Assembly: GCF_913054185.1 (NCBI RefSeq)
Contig: NZ_CAJXIV010000011.1
Coordinates: 1 to 63,873, forward strand
Direction of reading: 5' to 3'
DNA: 63,873 nucleotides
Origin: an uncultured Shimia sp.
Lineage (GTDB): Bacteria; Pseudomonadota; Alphaproteobacteria; Rhodobacterales; Rhodobacteraceae
Below, in pieces: positions 43,498 through 51,509 of this stretch; the stretch's first letter is position 1; the number at the start of each line of letters is the position of its first letter. The notes beneath the pieces were generated by a model that worked only from the letters and a program-made list of their open reading frames with translations, was not told the origin of the DNA and ran no database searches. The position numbers and the translations under genes were made by a program.

Positions 43498-43749
43498 TTA
43501 GCCGCCTTCGATTGCTTCGGAAGATTCAACTGGTTCGTAGTTTTCCGCATCATTGCTGTCGTCGGTTTCCTCGTCGACACGTCGAGTGTAACTTTTTTCG
43601 TCAACCCCAATGGATGCAGCAAAAAAGCTAGAGGCCGCAAGAGTGGGAACGACCCAAACCATTTTGTCACTGAAATATGCGGCCACGTAAGAAGGCACCA
43701 GAACCACCAGTGCCTTGAGAGCTGCGGTTCTGAAATGCATTACCTTCAT
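43498..43749 (-). CDS. Small hypothetical membrane protein
   Basis: An 83-residue protein, unrecognised. One or two hydrophobic segments span residues 8-44 (ALKALVVLVPSYVAAYF and VWVVPTLAASSFFAASI), followed by a very acidic tail (DEETDDSNDAENYEPVESSEAIE). It starts four bases after the stop of the metallo-beta-lactamase-fold gene, which suggests operon membership. Translation initiation MKVMHF is preceded by AGGTT only. Confidence 0.55.
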   Translation of the reverse strand: MKVMHFRTAALKALVVLVPSYVAAYFSDKMVWVVPTLAASSFFAASIGVDEKSYTRRVDEETDDSNDAENYEPVESSEAIEGG

Positions 43750-43753
43750 CAAC

Positions 43754-44704
43754 CTAACCTTGTAAATCGTTCCACATATCAATGTCTCGTTGTGCCGTCC
43801 AAATGCGTGGCGTGTCAATGCCGCGGGCTTCGTCATAAGCGCGGGCGACGTTGAACGGCAGGCAGTGCTCATAAATCGCGTAGTCGGCAAATTTCGGATC
43901 ACACTCGGCACGCACGGCGTCCCAGGCTTCTTTCAGGGTGCCGCCACGGGCCGCAACTTTGGCGGCGGGGCGGTAGGTGCTCTCGACAAAGTCACGGGTG
44001 TTCTCAATCGCGGCGTTGACCATCTGTTTGCCGATCAATGCGTCGCCGCGACCGGGTGCAATGGCGTCCACGTCAAAAGATGCAATATTGCCGAGCGTGT
44101 CGCCCCAATCAGCAAAATGCCCGTCGCCGCAGTAGCAGGCGGAGTGGTATTCGACGATGTCGCCGGTGAACATGACGTTCTGGTCCGGCACGTGGATCAC
44201 GATGTCGCCTGCTGTGTGGGCGCGGCCCAGGTGCATGAGGTCAACGCGGCGGTTGCCGAGGTAGACTGTCATGTCGTCGGAAAACGTGGTGGTGGGGTAG
44301 GTCAGGCCGGGGATGCTTTCGTGGCCTTCAAACAGACGTGGGAAGCGTTGGAATTCGCTGTCCCAGTCTTCTTGTCCACGTTCCACCACCATAGCGCGAG
44401 CGGCGTCGCCCATGATGATCTGGTCCGCACCATAAGCCGACGCGCCAAGCACGCGCACGGCGTGGTAGTGGGTCAACACCACATGGGAAATCGGCTTGTC
44501 GGTCACGGAGCGCACGCATTCAATAACCTTGTTTGCCAGACGCGGCGTGGCCTGTGCCTCGACAATCATCACGCTGTCATCGCCGATAATCACACCGGAG
44601 TTTGGATCACCTTCGGCAGTGAAGGCGTAGAGGCCGTCTCCAACTTCGGTGAAAGAGGTCTTTTTCTCGGTCATGTCCCCTTGGGAGGCGAAGGCTTTGG
44701 CCAT
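43754..44704 (-). CDS. Metallo-beta-lactamase-fold protein with altered metal motif
   Basis: A 316-residue MBL-fold protein. The fold is clear: SVMIVEAQATPR, LTHYHAVRVLGASAYGA at 78-93, HLGRAHTAGDIVIHVP, and MFTGDIVEYHSACYCGDGHFADW. The canonical HxHxDH is H79-Y-H81-A-V83-R84: both metal-2 residues (Asp and His) are replaced. One-metal or non-hydrolytic activity is therefore likely. It lies in the minus-strand run of homogentisate genes, 35 bp after the DHFR-like gene. An internal ATG at 44674 with AAGGGG is an alternative start. Its role in the pathway is unknown. Confidence 0.8.
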   Translation of the reverse strand: MAKAFASQGDMTEKKTSFTEVGDGLYAFTAEGDPNSGVIIGDDSVMIVEAQATPRLANKVIECVRSVTDKPISHVVLTHYHAVRVLGASAYGADQIIMGDAARAMVVERGQEDWDSEFQRFPRLFEGHESIPGLTYPTTTFSDDMTVYLGNRRVDLMHLGRAHTAGDIVIHVPDQNVMFTGDIVEYHSACYCGDGHFADWGDTLGNIASFDVDAIAPGRGDALIGKQMVNAAIENTRDFVESTYRPAAKVAARGGTLKEAWDAVRAECDPKFADYAIYEHCLPFNVARAYDEARGIDTPRIWTAQRDIDMWNDLQG

Positions 44705-44739
44705 GTTTTGAGGTCCTGTTGAATGATATGTTGTAAGGC

Positions 44740-45294
44740 TTAAGCAGCTTTGCTGTCGTGCATATCGTAATCCAGCTGCAAAATGCCGCCGGGTTTTTGG
44801 CTGGAGGTCTTGAGGGTCAAGTTGTGTTGTGCGCCTTTGGCAAAGCAGGGCAGGCCGTCGCCCAACAGCGTCGGCATAACAAAGACGGAAAGTTCGTCAA
44901 ACATGCCGCTATCCAGCGCCGCGCGTTGGGTTTCACCGCCACCCATGATCCAGACTTTTTGGTGGCCGTTGGCCTCAATGGCGGCGCGTAGGCCATCAAT
45001 GGGGCCAGCGGCAGTGATATGATCACCTTTGTAGTCGTGGCGATGCGTGAGCACGTAGCCGGCACGGTCGCCGTAAGGCCAGCCCCAGCCCATCACCTGT
45101 CGGTAGGTGGCGCGGCCCATCAGGACCGCATCGACCTCATTGATAAACGCATTGTAGCCGCCTGCGTCTTCGCAGCTACACTCCGCCAGCGCTGCATTGA
45201 ACGGGTCCAACCAGCCCACCTCGCCATCCGGGGTGGCAATAAACCCGTCCAAACTTTGGGCGATGTATCCGACATAGCGAGGCGAAACGGTCAT
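44740..45294 (-). CDS. Dihydrofolate reductase-family protein (RibD C-terminal-like)
   Basis: A 184-residue protein of the bacterial DHFR/RibD reductase superfamily. It begins YVGYIAQSLDGFIATPDGEVGWL and contains AVLMGRATYRQVM and KVWIMGGGETQRAALDSGMFDELSVFVMP, the typical strand-helix blocks for NADPH binding. It is probably not a folate enzyme, because the classical substrate residues are lacking. It starts five bases after fahA, so it is cotranscribed in the homogentisate operon; the reason for that link is unknown. Confidence 0.85.
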   Translation of the reverse strand: MTVSPRYVGYIAQSLDGFIATPDGEVGWLDPFNAALAECSCEDAGGYNAFINEVDAVLMGRATYRQVMGWGWPYGDRAGYVLTHRHDYKGDHITAAGPIDGLRAAIEANGHQKVWIMGGGETQRAALDSGMFDELSVFVMPTLLGDGLPCFAKGAQHNLTLKTSSQKPGGILQLDYDMHDSKAA

Positions 45295-45299
45295 GGTGA

Positions 45300-46565
45300 T
45301 TACCTTTCGAAAGGATCCGAAAGCGCGGGCAGAAGCGTGCCGGTACAGTCACCAAATCCGATTGTGTACCCGTCCCCTTTGGCCGCGCCATGGAGGGTGA
45401 GCGTGTCTCCATCTTCAATGAAGGTACGGGTTTCACCACTATCAAGGGTCAGCGGTTCTTTTCCGCCCCAGCTGAGCTCCAAAAGGCTGCCGCGTTCCGG
45501 TTTTGTAGGTCCGGAAATGGTGCCGGAGCCCAGCAAATCGCCTGCGTTCATTGGGCAGCCGGAGGTGCTGTGATGCGCCAGTTGTTGCGCAGCGGAGTAG
45601 TACATTTGATTGTAGTTGGTGCGGGCGATTTCCGTTGCCTCTGTGCCTTCGGGTGCCATGCTCACCGACAAATCGATGTCATAGAGCATCGGGCCGACGT
45701 CTTTGAGGTGATCGAGCAGCTCAAATTCACGCTTGGGCGTATCAGTGCGGAAGGGCTCCAGCGCGGCTTTGGTGACGATCCACGGGGAGATCGAGGTGGC
45801 GGTGGCTTTGGCTTGAAAGGGGCCAAGCGGCTGGTATTCCCAGGCCTGAATGTCGCGCGCAGACCAGTCGTTGAGCAGCACGTAGCCAAAGATCATGTCG
45901 TCGGCTTCTTGCACGGTCACAGGGTGGTCGGAGAACTGGCCAACAATGGCGCCCATTTCCAGCTCGATGTCAAAGCGGCGGCAAGGCAGGAAGGCAGGGG
46001 TGTCGTGATCTGGCGATTTGAGTTGCCCCCAAGGACGGCGGACATCGGTGCCGGACACCACGACAGAAGAGGCGCGACCGTTGTAGCCAATCGGGATGTG
46101 CAGCCAGTTTGGCGGTAGGGCATTTTCGGCACCGCGGAACATGGTGCCCACGTTGGTTGCGTGGTGGCGACCGGCGTAAAAATCGGTGTATTCGCTCACC
46201 GCCATCGGCATGTGCAGCGTGGCGTCGGCCAAGGGCAGTGAGAAATAGGTCAGGGCTTCTTGGACATCTTCGGGGGCGTCCGCTGAGAGCATCTTCTGAA
46301 GCTTCGTGCGATAGCCCGCCCAAGCCTCTGGACCCAACTCCATAAAGTCGTTCCAATACGGCGCGTCCAGAACATCGGCGTCCGGATCAGCGCGCAGGGT
46401 GCTGATTTCTTCCAGGCCAGTGAGGTCGATGATGCGGTCGCCAATGGCGGTGCCGCAGCGCAATTCGCCGTCATCGACGGAGAACACACCGTACGGCAGG
46501 TTATTAAGTGGGAAAGGGCAGGCAGCGTCGTTGGCGCTTGCGACCCAGGATTTTAACAAAGACAT
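45300..46565 (-). CDS. fahA: Fumarylacetoacetase
   Basis: A 421-residue enzyme that splits fumarylacetoacetate into fumarate and acetoacetate, the last step of tyrosine and homogentisate degradation. Conserved parts are the SH3-like N-terminal domain with LPYGVFSVDDGELRCGTAIGD, the active-site YTDFYAGRHHATNVGTMFRG, ELEMGAIVG with metal-binding acids, and NDWSARDIQAWEYQPLGPF. AAGGAA precedes the ATG. It lies 21 bp after the second MBL-fold gene. Its substrate needs maleylacetoacetate isomerase, whose local gene is destroyed. Confidence 0.96.
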   Translation of the reverse strand: MSLLKSWVASANDAACPFPLNNLPYGVFSVDDGELRCGTAIGDRIIDLTGLEEISTLRADPDADVLDAPYWNDFMELGPEAWAGYRTKLQKMLSADAPEDVQEALTYFSLPLADATLHMPMAVSEYTDFYAGRHHATNVGTMFRGAENALPPNWLHIPIGYNGRASSVVVSGTDVRRPWGQLKSPDHDTPAFLPCRRFDIELEMGAIVGQFSDHPVTVQEADDMIFGYVLLNDWSARDIQAWEYQPLGPFQAKATATSISPWIVTKAALEPFRTDTPKREFELLDHLKDVGPMLYDIDLSVSMAPEGTEATEIARTNYNQMYYSAAQQLAHHSTSGCPMNAGDLLGSGTISGPTKPERGSLLELSWGGKEPLTLDSGETRTFIEDGDTLTLHGAAKGDGYTIGFGDCTGTLLPALSDPFER

Positions 46566-46586
46566 GCGCGTTTCCTTGTGTTGCGG

Positions 46587-47438
46587 TCAGTTGAGCGGGA
46601 TTTTCATCCCGTCAGTGCCGATGAAAAGAGGACCGGACCACGTGCGGGAGGTTTCGTCCTGCCAGTGGGTCTCGGTGAAGTTGGGATCGTCACAGGGGAC
46701 GAGGTGATTGAGGGCAAGGCGGACCACACCAGCCTCTGTGGCAATACGGCCTGCCTCGGCGGCGGGGGTGTGGCTGCGTTCTAGATGGATGCGCAAACGG
46801 TCATCACCGTTACCCACGCGGGCGCAGAGCGCGTCGATGCCCGCTGACAACATCGCCTCATGCACCAGAAGGTCGGCGCCTTTGGCCAGATCGGCCATGT
46901 CCGCAATAGGCGCGGTGTCCCCGGAGAGCACCACGCTGTGAGACGCACTGTCAAACCGCAGGGCAAAGCTGTCGGTGATTGGCGGGTGTGCGTTGCGCAG
47001 GGTGGTGATTTTAAGTGGGCCCAGGTCCATCTGACCCGGTTCCAAGACATGGATTTGGGCCAGACGCGCCAGATCCGGACGGCCTTCGTCGCGCAGCCGC
47101 AGCTCCACGTCAAAGGACATCGCATTGAGGAAACCGGCCCAATAGTGATCCAGCCCTTTGGGGCCATAAATTGGGATGGGCTTGTTTAAGCCTGCTGTCC
47201 AGGCAGTGTGCAGAAGGGGTCCCAGTTCCAGATAATGGTCGGAATGCAGATGTGTGATCAAGATCGCGTCAAGATCGGTCAGGGCCACACCTGCATCGCA
47301 AAGGCCTCGGCTCACGCCAAGGCCCGCGTCCACAAGAATGGTAAGCCCATCCATCTGCACAAGGATCGAGGTGGGCATGCGGGTGCCGGGCCGGATGGCT
47401 GGACCGCCTTTGGTGCCCAGAAGAGTGACTTGGTTCAA
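46587..47438 (-). CDS. Metallo-beta-lactamase-fold hydrolase (RNase Z/arylsulfatase-like)
   Basis: A 283-residue MBL-fold protein with the intact motif THLHSDHYLELGPLL and later SGDTAPIADMADLAKGADLLVHEAM and LALNHLVP, typical of the RNase Z/arylsulfatase-like branch. A TTG start at 47438 is preferred because GGGAGA lies seven bases upstream; the frame is open back to a GTG at 47492 without a ribosome site. It sits between hmgA and fahA, so a hydrolase of a pathway by-product, such as a lactone, is conceivable (inference). Confidence 0.82.
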   Translation of the reverse strand: MNQVTLLGTKGGPAIRPGTRMPTSILVQMDGLTILVDAGLGVSRGLCDAGVALTDLDAILITHLHSDHYLELGPLLHTAWTAGLNKPIPIYGPKGLDHYWAGFLNAMSFDVELRLRDEGRPDLARLAQIHVLEPGQMDLGPLKITTLRNAHPPITDSFALRFDSASHSVVLSGDTAPIADMADLAKGADLLVHEAMLSAGIDALCARVGNGDDRLRIHLERSHTPAAEAGRIATEAGVVRLALNHLVPCDDPNFTETHWQDETSRTWSGPLFIGTDGMKIPLN

Positions 47439-47488
47439 CTGGAGGGTCTCCCGCGGTTGTTGGTACTGGGCAATGGTGCGCCCGGAGG

Positions 47489-47510
47489 GCACACCCTACG
47501 TAGTGTGTGC
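47489..47510. promoter_or_regulatory. Near-perfect 22-bp palindrome between hmgA and the MBL gene
   Basis: Arms of 11 bp meet at the core CTACGTAG (47496-47503); ten of eleven pairs match, with one C-T mismatch. Flanks are GCACAC and GTGTGC. It lies between the hmgA stop and the preferred start of the next gene. It shares the core with 40873-40880 and is a good candidate operator. Confidence 0.55.
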
Positions 47511-47530
47511 ATTCATTGCACACCGTTACA

Positions 47531-48886
47531 TCATTTTTTGCCCGGGGTGCCGTCGAATTTCTTTTCGATGTCTGTCCAGCAGTCGATGTAGTCATCCTGC
47601 ACCGGGGCCTCGTTGGCGGCAAATTGGGTGATGTGCTGCGGGAAGCGGGTCTCGAACATAAACGACATTGTGTTGGTGAGCTTATCGGGGCCGAGATTGG
47701 CGTTGGAGGCCCCTTCAAAGGCGTTTTTGTCTGGGCCGTGCGGCATCATCATGTTGTGCAAGCTCATGCCGCCCGGGACAAAGCCTTCCGGTTTGGCGTC
47801 GTACTGGCCGTAGATGTTGCCCATCAGCTCGGACATGATATTTTTGTGATACCACGGTGGACGGAAGGTATCCTCTGCCACCAGCCAGCGCTCGCGGAAC
47901 AGCACGAAGTCAATGTTGGCGGTGCCGGGTTGCCCCGAAGGCGCGGTCAGCACTGTGAAGATCGAGGGGTCTGGGTGGTCAAACAGGATGGCGCCAACCG
48001 GGCAATAGGTGCGCAGATCATATTTCACCGGCGCGTAGTTGCCGTGCCAAGCGACAACGTCCAACGGCGATTGATCGATGTCGGCGCGGTGGAATTGGCC
48101 ACACCATTTGACGGTCACAGTTGAGGGCACTTCGCGGTCTTCATAGGCGGCCACGGGTGCTTTGAAGTCACGTGGATTGGCCATGCAGTTGGCGCCAATC
48201 GGGCCACGGCCGGGCAGCTCAAACTTCTGACCATAGTTTTCACAAACAAAACCACGCGCCGGGCCTTCGAGCACTTCCACGCGATACACCAATCCGCGGG
48301 GCAGGATGGCAATTTCTTTTGGTTCCACGTCGATGATACCCAACTCGGTCGAGAAACGCAGCACGCCCTCTTGGGGCACAACCAGCAGTTCGGAATCGGC
48401 GGAGAAGAAATAGTCATCCTCCATTGAGGTGTTCACCAGGTAAATATGCGTGGCCATGCCAACCTGTGTGTTCACGTCCCCGGCGGAGGTCATGGTGCGC
48501 ATGCCGGTTATCCAGGTCAGCGCCTTTTCGGTGTGGGGCACCGGGTTCCAGCGGTATTGGCCAAGGCTGCCCAACTCTGGATCAACATTGGGGGCAGACT
48601 GCCAATACGGCACGTCGATTTTCTCGTAGCGGTTGTTGTGCTTCACTGAGGGACGAATGCGGTAACACCATGTGCGTTCTACATTTTCAGCGGTGAAAGC
48701 TGTGCCGGAGAGCTGCTCACCATAAAGGCCGTAGTTGCATTTCTGCGGGCTATTCATGCCCTGCGGCAAGGCATCTGGTAGTGCCTCGGTTTCATAGTCA
48801 TTGCCAAAGCCGGGCATATAGCCTTCATGCGGGCCTGCCATGGAGGGGGCCTTCTGCATGCGGGTCGGAACTGTGTGTTTGGTCAT
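47531..48886 (-). CDS. hmgA: Homogentisate 1,2-dioxygenase
   Basis: A 451-residue non-heme iron enzyme that opens the homogentisate ring to maleylacetoacetate. It has the family landmarks [19 protein letters not shown] at the N-terminus, [24 protein letters not shown], and the iron-binding region [22 protein letters not shown] to [13 protein letters not shown] (His, Glu and His ligands). AGGAG precedes ATG 48886; the open frame continues upstream but lies over the divergent MarR promoter. It is probably the first gene of the minus-strand homogentisate operon. Confidence 0.97.
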   Translation of the reverse strand: MTKHTVPTRMQKAPSMAGPHEGYMPGFGNDYETEALPDALPQGMNSPQKCNYGLYGEQLSGTAFTAENVERTWCYRIRPSVKHNNRYEKIDVPYWQSAPNVDPELGSLGQYRWNPVPHTEKALTWITGMRTMTSAGDVNTQVGMATHIYLVNTSMEDDYFFSADSELLVVPQEGVLRFSTELGIIDVEPKEIAILPRGLVYRVEVLEGPARGFVCENYGQKFELPGRGPIGANCMANPRDFKAPVAAYEDREVPSTVTVKWCGQFHRADIDQSPLDVVAWHGNYAPVKYDLRTYCPVGAILFDHPDPSIFTVLTAPSGQPGTANIDFVLFRERWLVAEDTFRPPWYHKNIMSELMGNIYGQYDAKPEGFVPGGMSLHNMMMPHGPDKNAFEGASNANLGPDKLTNTMSFMFETRFPQHITQFAANEAPVQDDYIDCWTDIEKKFDGTPGKK

Positions 48887-48965
48887 CGGGTCGCTCCTGA
48901 GTTCGAATTTGGTTGCGGTGGTAATAGTCGTTTTTGTAACTAACAAGCAGGAGGACGCGCACACC

Positions 48966-49403
48966 ATGACAAATTCTGAAGACTTCGATTTACAGGCCTT
49001 CCTGCCGTATCTGCTGAATCAGGCAGCGGAGGAGGCTAGCCTTGGGTTTCAGAAGGTCTACAAAGATCGCTATGGACTGTTGCGCAGCGAGTGGCGGGTG
49101 CTGTTTCATCTTGGAATATTTGGGCGGCTGACGGCCACCGAGATTGGCGCCAAAGGCAAGGTGCACAAAACCAAAGTAAGCCGTGCGGTGCAACGGTTGG
49201 CTGACCGACGCTTGGTGCAACGTGCGCGAAGCGAAGAAGATCGGCGGGTGGAGTGGCTGGAGCTCACGCCTGCGGGTGAGAAGGTGTATCGTGACCTTCG
49301 CGATGTGGCGCAAGAGTACGAGGGCAGTTTGCAGGCGCAGCTGAGTGAAGATGAAGTGCGTGTGCTAAAATCATTGTTGTCCAAACTGGCAGGGCGCTTT
49401 TAA
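48966..49403 (+). CDS. MarR family transcriptional regulator of the homogentisate operon
   Basis: A 145-residue MarR regulator. [49 protein letters not shown] holds the winged-helix core (about 38-87) and the wing [25 protein letters not shown] lies eleven bases before ATG 48966. It is divergent from hmgA with 79 bp between; TTGT-N5-ACAA (48934-48946) and TAGT-N10-ACTA (48925-48942) are possible binding sites. It likely represses the homogentisate genes until an intermediate accumulates. Confidence 0.87.
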   Translation: MTNSEDFDLQAFLPYLLNQAAEEASLGFQKVYKDRYGLLRSEWRVLFHLGIFGRLTATEIGAKGKVHKTKVSRAVQRLADRRLVQRARSEEDRRVEWLELTPAGEKVYRDLRDVAQEYEGSLQAQLSEDEVRVLKSLLSKLAGRF

Positions 49404-49605
49404 TGCCGCGAATCGGTGTTCGGTGAAACGGTTTGTGAGCAGAGGCAGCGACAGTTTTCTAGCTCATGCGGCATTGTTCCGACACTGGGGACAATAGGGT
49501 CTCGATTTGTGGAAATACTGTGCAATTGCAGCAAATCGCTTGAGTCGGCACAGGGGGCTATGGCACCCTGAACCAACACTAATGGATAGGTCCGGGAGTA
49601 TTCTT

Positions 49606-49878
49606 ATGGGTCTTAAGAACAAAATGAATGCCGCAATTCTCGCGGCGACAACTCTGACACTGAGTGCCCCTGCTGCGTTTGCGCAGGATGCTGGTGGTTG
49701 GTACGGCTGGTGGTGGCGCTGGTGGGGCGGCGGCAACACGGGCGGTGGCGACACCGGTGGTGGGTCCAACGCGGTTCCAGAAATTGATGCGGGTGCGGGG
49801 CTTTTGGCCGTTGCGGCCGTGCTTGCGACCCTGGCGCTGGTTTGGGAACTGCGCCGTCGTCGCCAAAAACAAAGCTAA
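49606..49878 (+). CDS. VPEID-CTERM sorted protein, tryptophan-rich
   Basis: A 90-residue precursor. Residues 1-27 are a signal peptide (AAILAATTLTLSAPAAFAQ). The mature part, about 28-56, is only some 30 residues with six Trp (32, 35-37, 39, 40) and a Gly/Thr/Asp tail. Residues 57-61 read VPEID, followed by one helix (62-80) and the basic end RRRR: the complete VPEID-CTERM sorting signal. The exosortase gene lies convergently next door. GGGAGT precedes ATG 49606. It should be processed by XrtE and released or attached at the cell surface. Confidence 0.85.
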   Translation: MGLKNKMNAAILAATTLTLSAPAAFAQDAGGWYGWWWRWWGGGNTGGGDTGGGSNAVPEIDAGAGLLAVAAVLATLALVWELRRRRQKQS

Positions 49879-49908
49879 GCCAGTCTCAACAGGCTGAGGA
49901 AACTTAGG

Positions 49909-49934
49909 TGGGCGCTCAGATGAGCGCCCATTTT
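49909..49934. terminator. Terminator between the VPEID-CTERM gene and xrtE
   Basis: GGGCGCTC (49910-49917), loop AGAT, GAGCGCCC (49922-49929), extended by one T-A pair, then TTTT. It overlaps the xrtE stop codon, so it mainly ends the plus-strand transcript. Confidence 0.85.
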
Positions 49935-51505
49935 GCTGTCAGCAGGGCGGCAAGCGCGATGGTGGCGTTTGCCACGATATGCGCAGTGATGGCATCCGAA
50001 GTTTCAGACCGGCGCAGATAGAGCAGGCCAAAGGCCACACCCGCCAGCGTTCCGGCGAGAAAACGGTCGTGCATCAGGCCAAACAGCAGGCTGGAGACCG
50101 CAACAGCCACGACGGCCCAGATCAGCGAGTCTCTGTGCAGCCGGCGCAGAAGGTAGCCGCGGAAAAACAGCTCTTCGATGATGGGTACCAAGAGAATGGT
50201 GCCAAGGAGGCGTGTGGCAATCCAGAAAAGTGTTGGTGCCTCTGCCTCCGGGAGTTTTTGTTCAGGCGCTGTGACAATCCAGATGCCGCCGATGACCAGG
50301 CCAACAAGCGCGGCTTCAAATGACGGGCGCTGCCACAAGTCGCGCAAGGCTGGAAGAAAAATTAGCAGAGGCAGGGCCATGAGGGCCGCGCGCACCGGAT
50401 AGCCTGCTTCCGGATCAGGCCAAAACGCAGACACAAAAACGCCAGACAGCATCATCACAATAAAGGGGACAATCTTGGCGGCGAGGGTGTCGTGCCGGAT
50501 GGCGGCTGTTGGGTGATTTGGCAGCGGATTGCGGTGCAACCATTGAGCACGATGGGCAATTAGCACAATCAGCAAAGCCAAAGCGGTGAACATCAGCCAG
50601 CCCGCATAAGAATGAAACCCATTGAGAGCGTGTTCTGGCGAAACACGCGCGCCGATCACAATCAGAATGGTGATGCGCAGGATGTTGAAAAGCCAGCTGG
50701 CCAAGACCGCCAGTGGGAACAGGATCAGCCAGAAGCGTTTCTGGCGAAGTTCGGGCCGCATCAGGATGGCGTAAAACCCCATAAAGATGGTGATCAGAGC
50801 AATGCCTTCGACACCGGAACATTGGCTGGCGATCTGCACCCAAAAGCCTTCGACGCCAATTTCATAGGTGGGCGGATGTACCCCCACATCAAAACCGGTG
50901 AGCGTTAGGACAAGAAACACAAGGAAGAAAGTCAGGCTGCTGAGCGTGCTCCATTCCCACAGAGGGCGCATGAGATCGGCAAAGTCGGGGACCAGAAACC
51001 CCGTGAGCAAGGCAAGCGGTAACAGGTAGCTGTCATTGCGCATCCAATTCCGCCAAACACCCAAAGGCGTGACCCAGAAAATGGCACCTGTGGCGGTCAG
51101 AAGGCCACCTGTGGTCAGCAAGATAAGGGTTGGTGTGAAGGCGCGCGAGATTTCCGCCGCGCCAAACAAAACTAGCGGCAAAAAGATGAACGCCAAGCCA
51201 ACAAGGTGAACCAGCATCCAGATATGGTGGCCGGGGTGCGCTATCGCCCGCTCCGCAAGAGCGCGATAGCCGGTGGGGCGCAGCCAGAAATACAGAGCCA
51301 TCACAGTCATGACGGCCAAGCCGCGCGCGGTCATTGAACGCAGTGCGCGGCAGGCGACCTCGATCTCGGTCTGGCGGCACTCAATAGAGGCCATGACTTG
51401 ATAGGCAAGGATGACCAGCAGCAATTCAGCCACGGCCAATGCGGCCATGGTCATCAGGCGCGTGGGACGCGCGGGAGGCTGTGCCGCTTGGCCGCGCGTG
51501 TCCAT
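49916..51505 (-). CDS. xrtE: Exosortase E/CAAX protease fusion, VPEID-CTERM system
   Basis: A 529-residue membrane protein. The exosortase part spans roughly residues 95-320, with catalytic Cys229 in SQCSGVEG, Arg277 in NILRIT and His298 in FHSYAGW. The C-terminal part (about 340-529) is a CPBP/CAAX-type intramembrane protease with EE444-445 and Arg449 in EELFFRG, His479 in FGLMHD and His509/Asn513 in HIVAN. This fusion defines the exosortase E/VPEID-CTERM system. It should cut the precursor next door at VPEID. It starts four bases after mipZ, so the two are probably co-transcribed. Confidence 0.95.
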   Translation of the reverse strand: MDTRGQAAQPPARPTRLMTMAALAVAELLLVILAYQVMASIECRQTEIEVACRALRSMTARGLAVMTVMALYFWLRPTGYRALAERAIAHPGHHIWMLVHLVGLAFIFLPLVLFGAAEISRAFTPTLILLTTGGLLTATGAIFWVTPLGVWRNWMRNDSYLLPLALLTGFLVPDFADLMRPLWEWSTLSSLTFFLVFLVLTLTGFDVGVHPPTYEIGVEGFWVQIASQCSGVEGIALITIFMGFYAILMRPELRQKRFWLILFPLAVLASWLFNILRITILIVIGARVSPEHALNGFHSYAGWLMFTALALLIVLIAHRAQWLHRNPLPNHPTAAIRHDTLAAKIVPFIVMMLSGVFVSAFWPDPEAGYPVRAALMALPLLIFLPALRDLWQRPSFEAALVGLVIGGIWIVTAPEQKLPEAEAPTLFWIATRLLGTILLVPIIEELFFRGYLLRRLHRDSLIWAVVAVAVSSLLFGLMHDRFLAGTLAGVAFGLLYLRRSETSDAITAHIVANATIALAALLTAKWALI

Positions 51506-51509
51506 GGTT

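Noticed and set aside
47439..47492. GTG 47492 as start of the MBL gene
   Set aside because: It lies inside the palindrome, has no ribosome site, and the added 18 residues do not match the fold. TTG 47438 has GGGAGA. The choice is still not certain.
49521..49530. TGCAATTGCA palindrome upstream of the VPEID-CTERM gene as a copy of the palindrome at 54286-54299
   Set aside because: Only the TGCAA/TTGCA arms are shared and the spacers differ by four bases. Too little to claim a common site.
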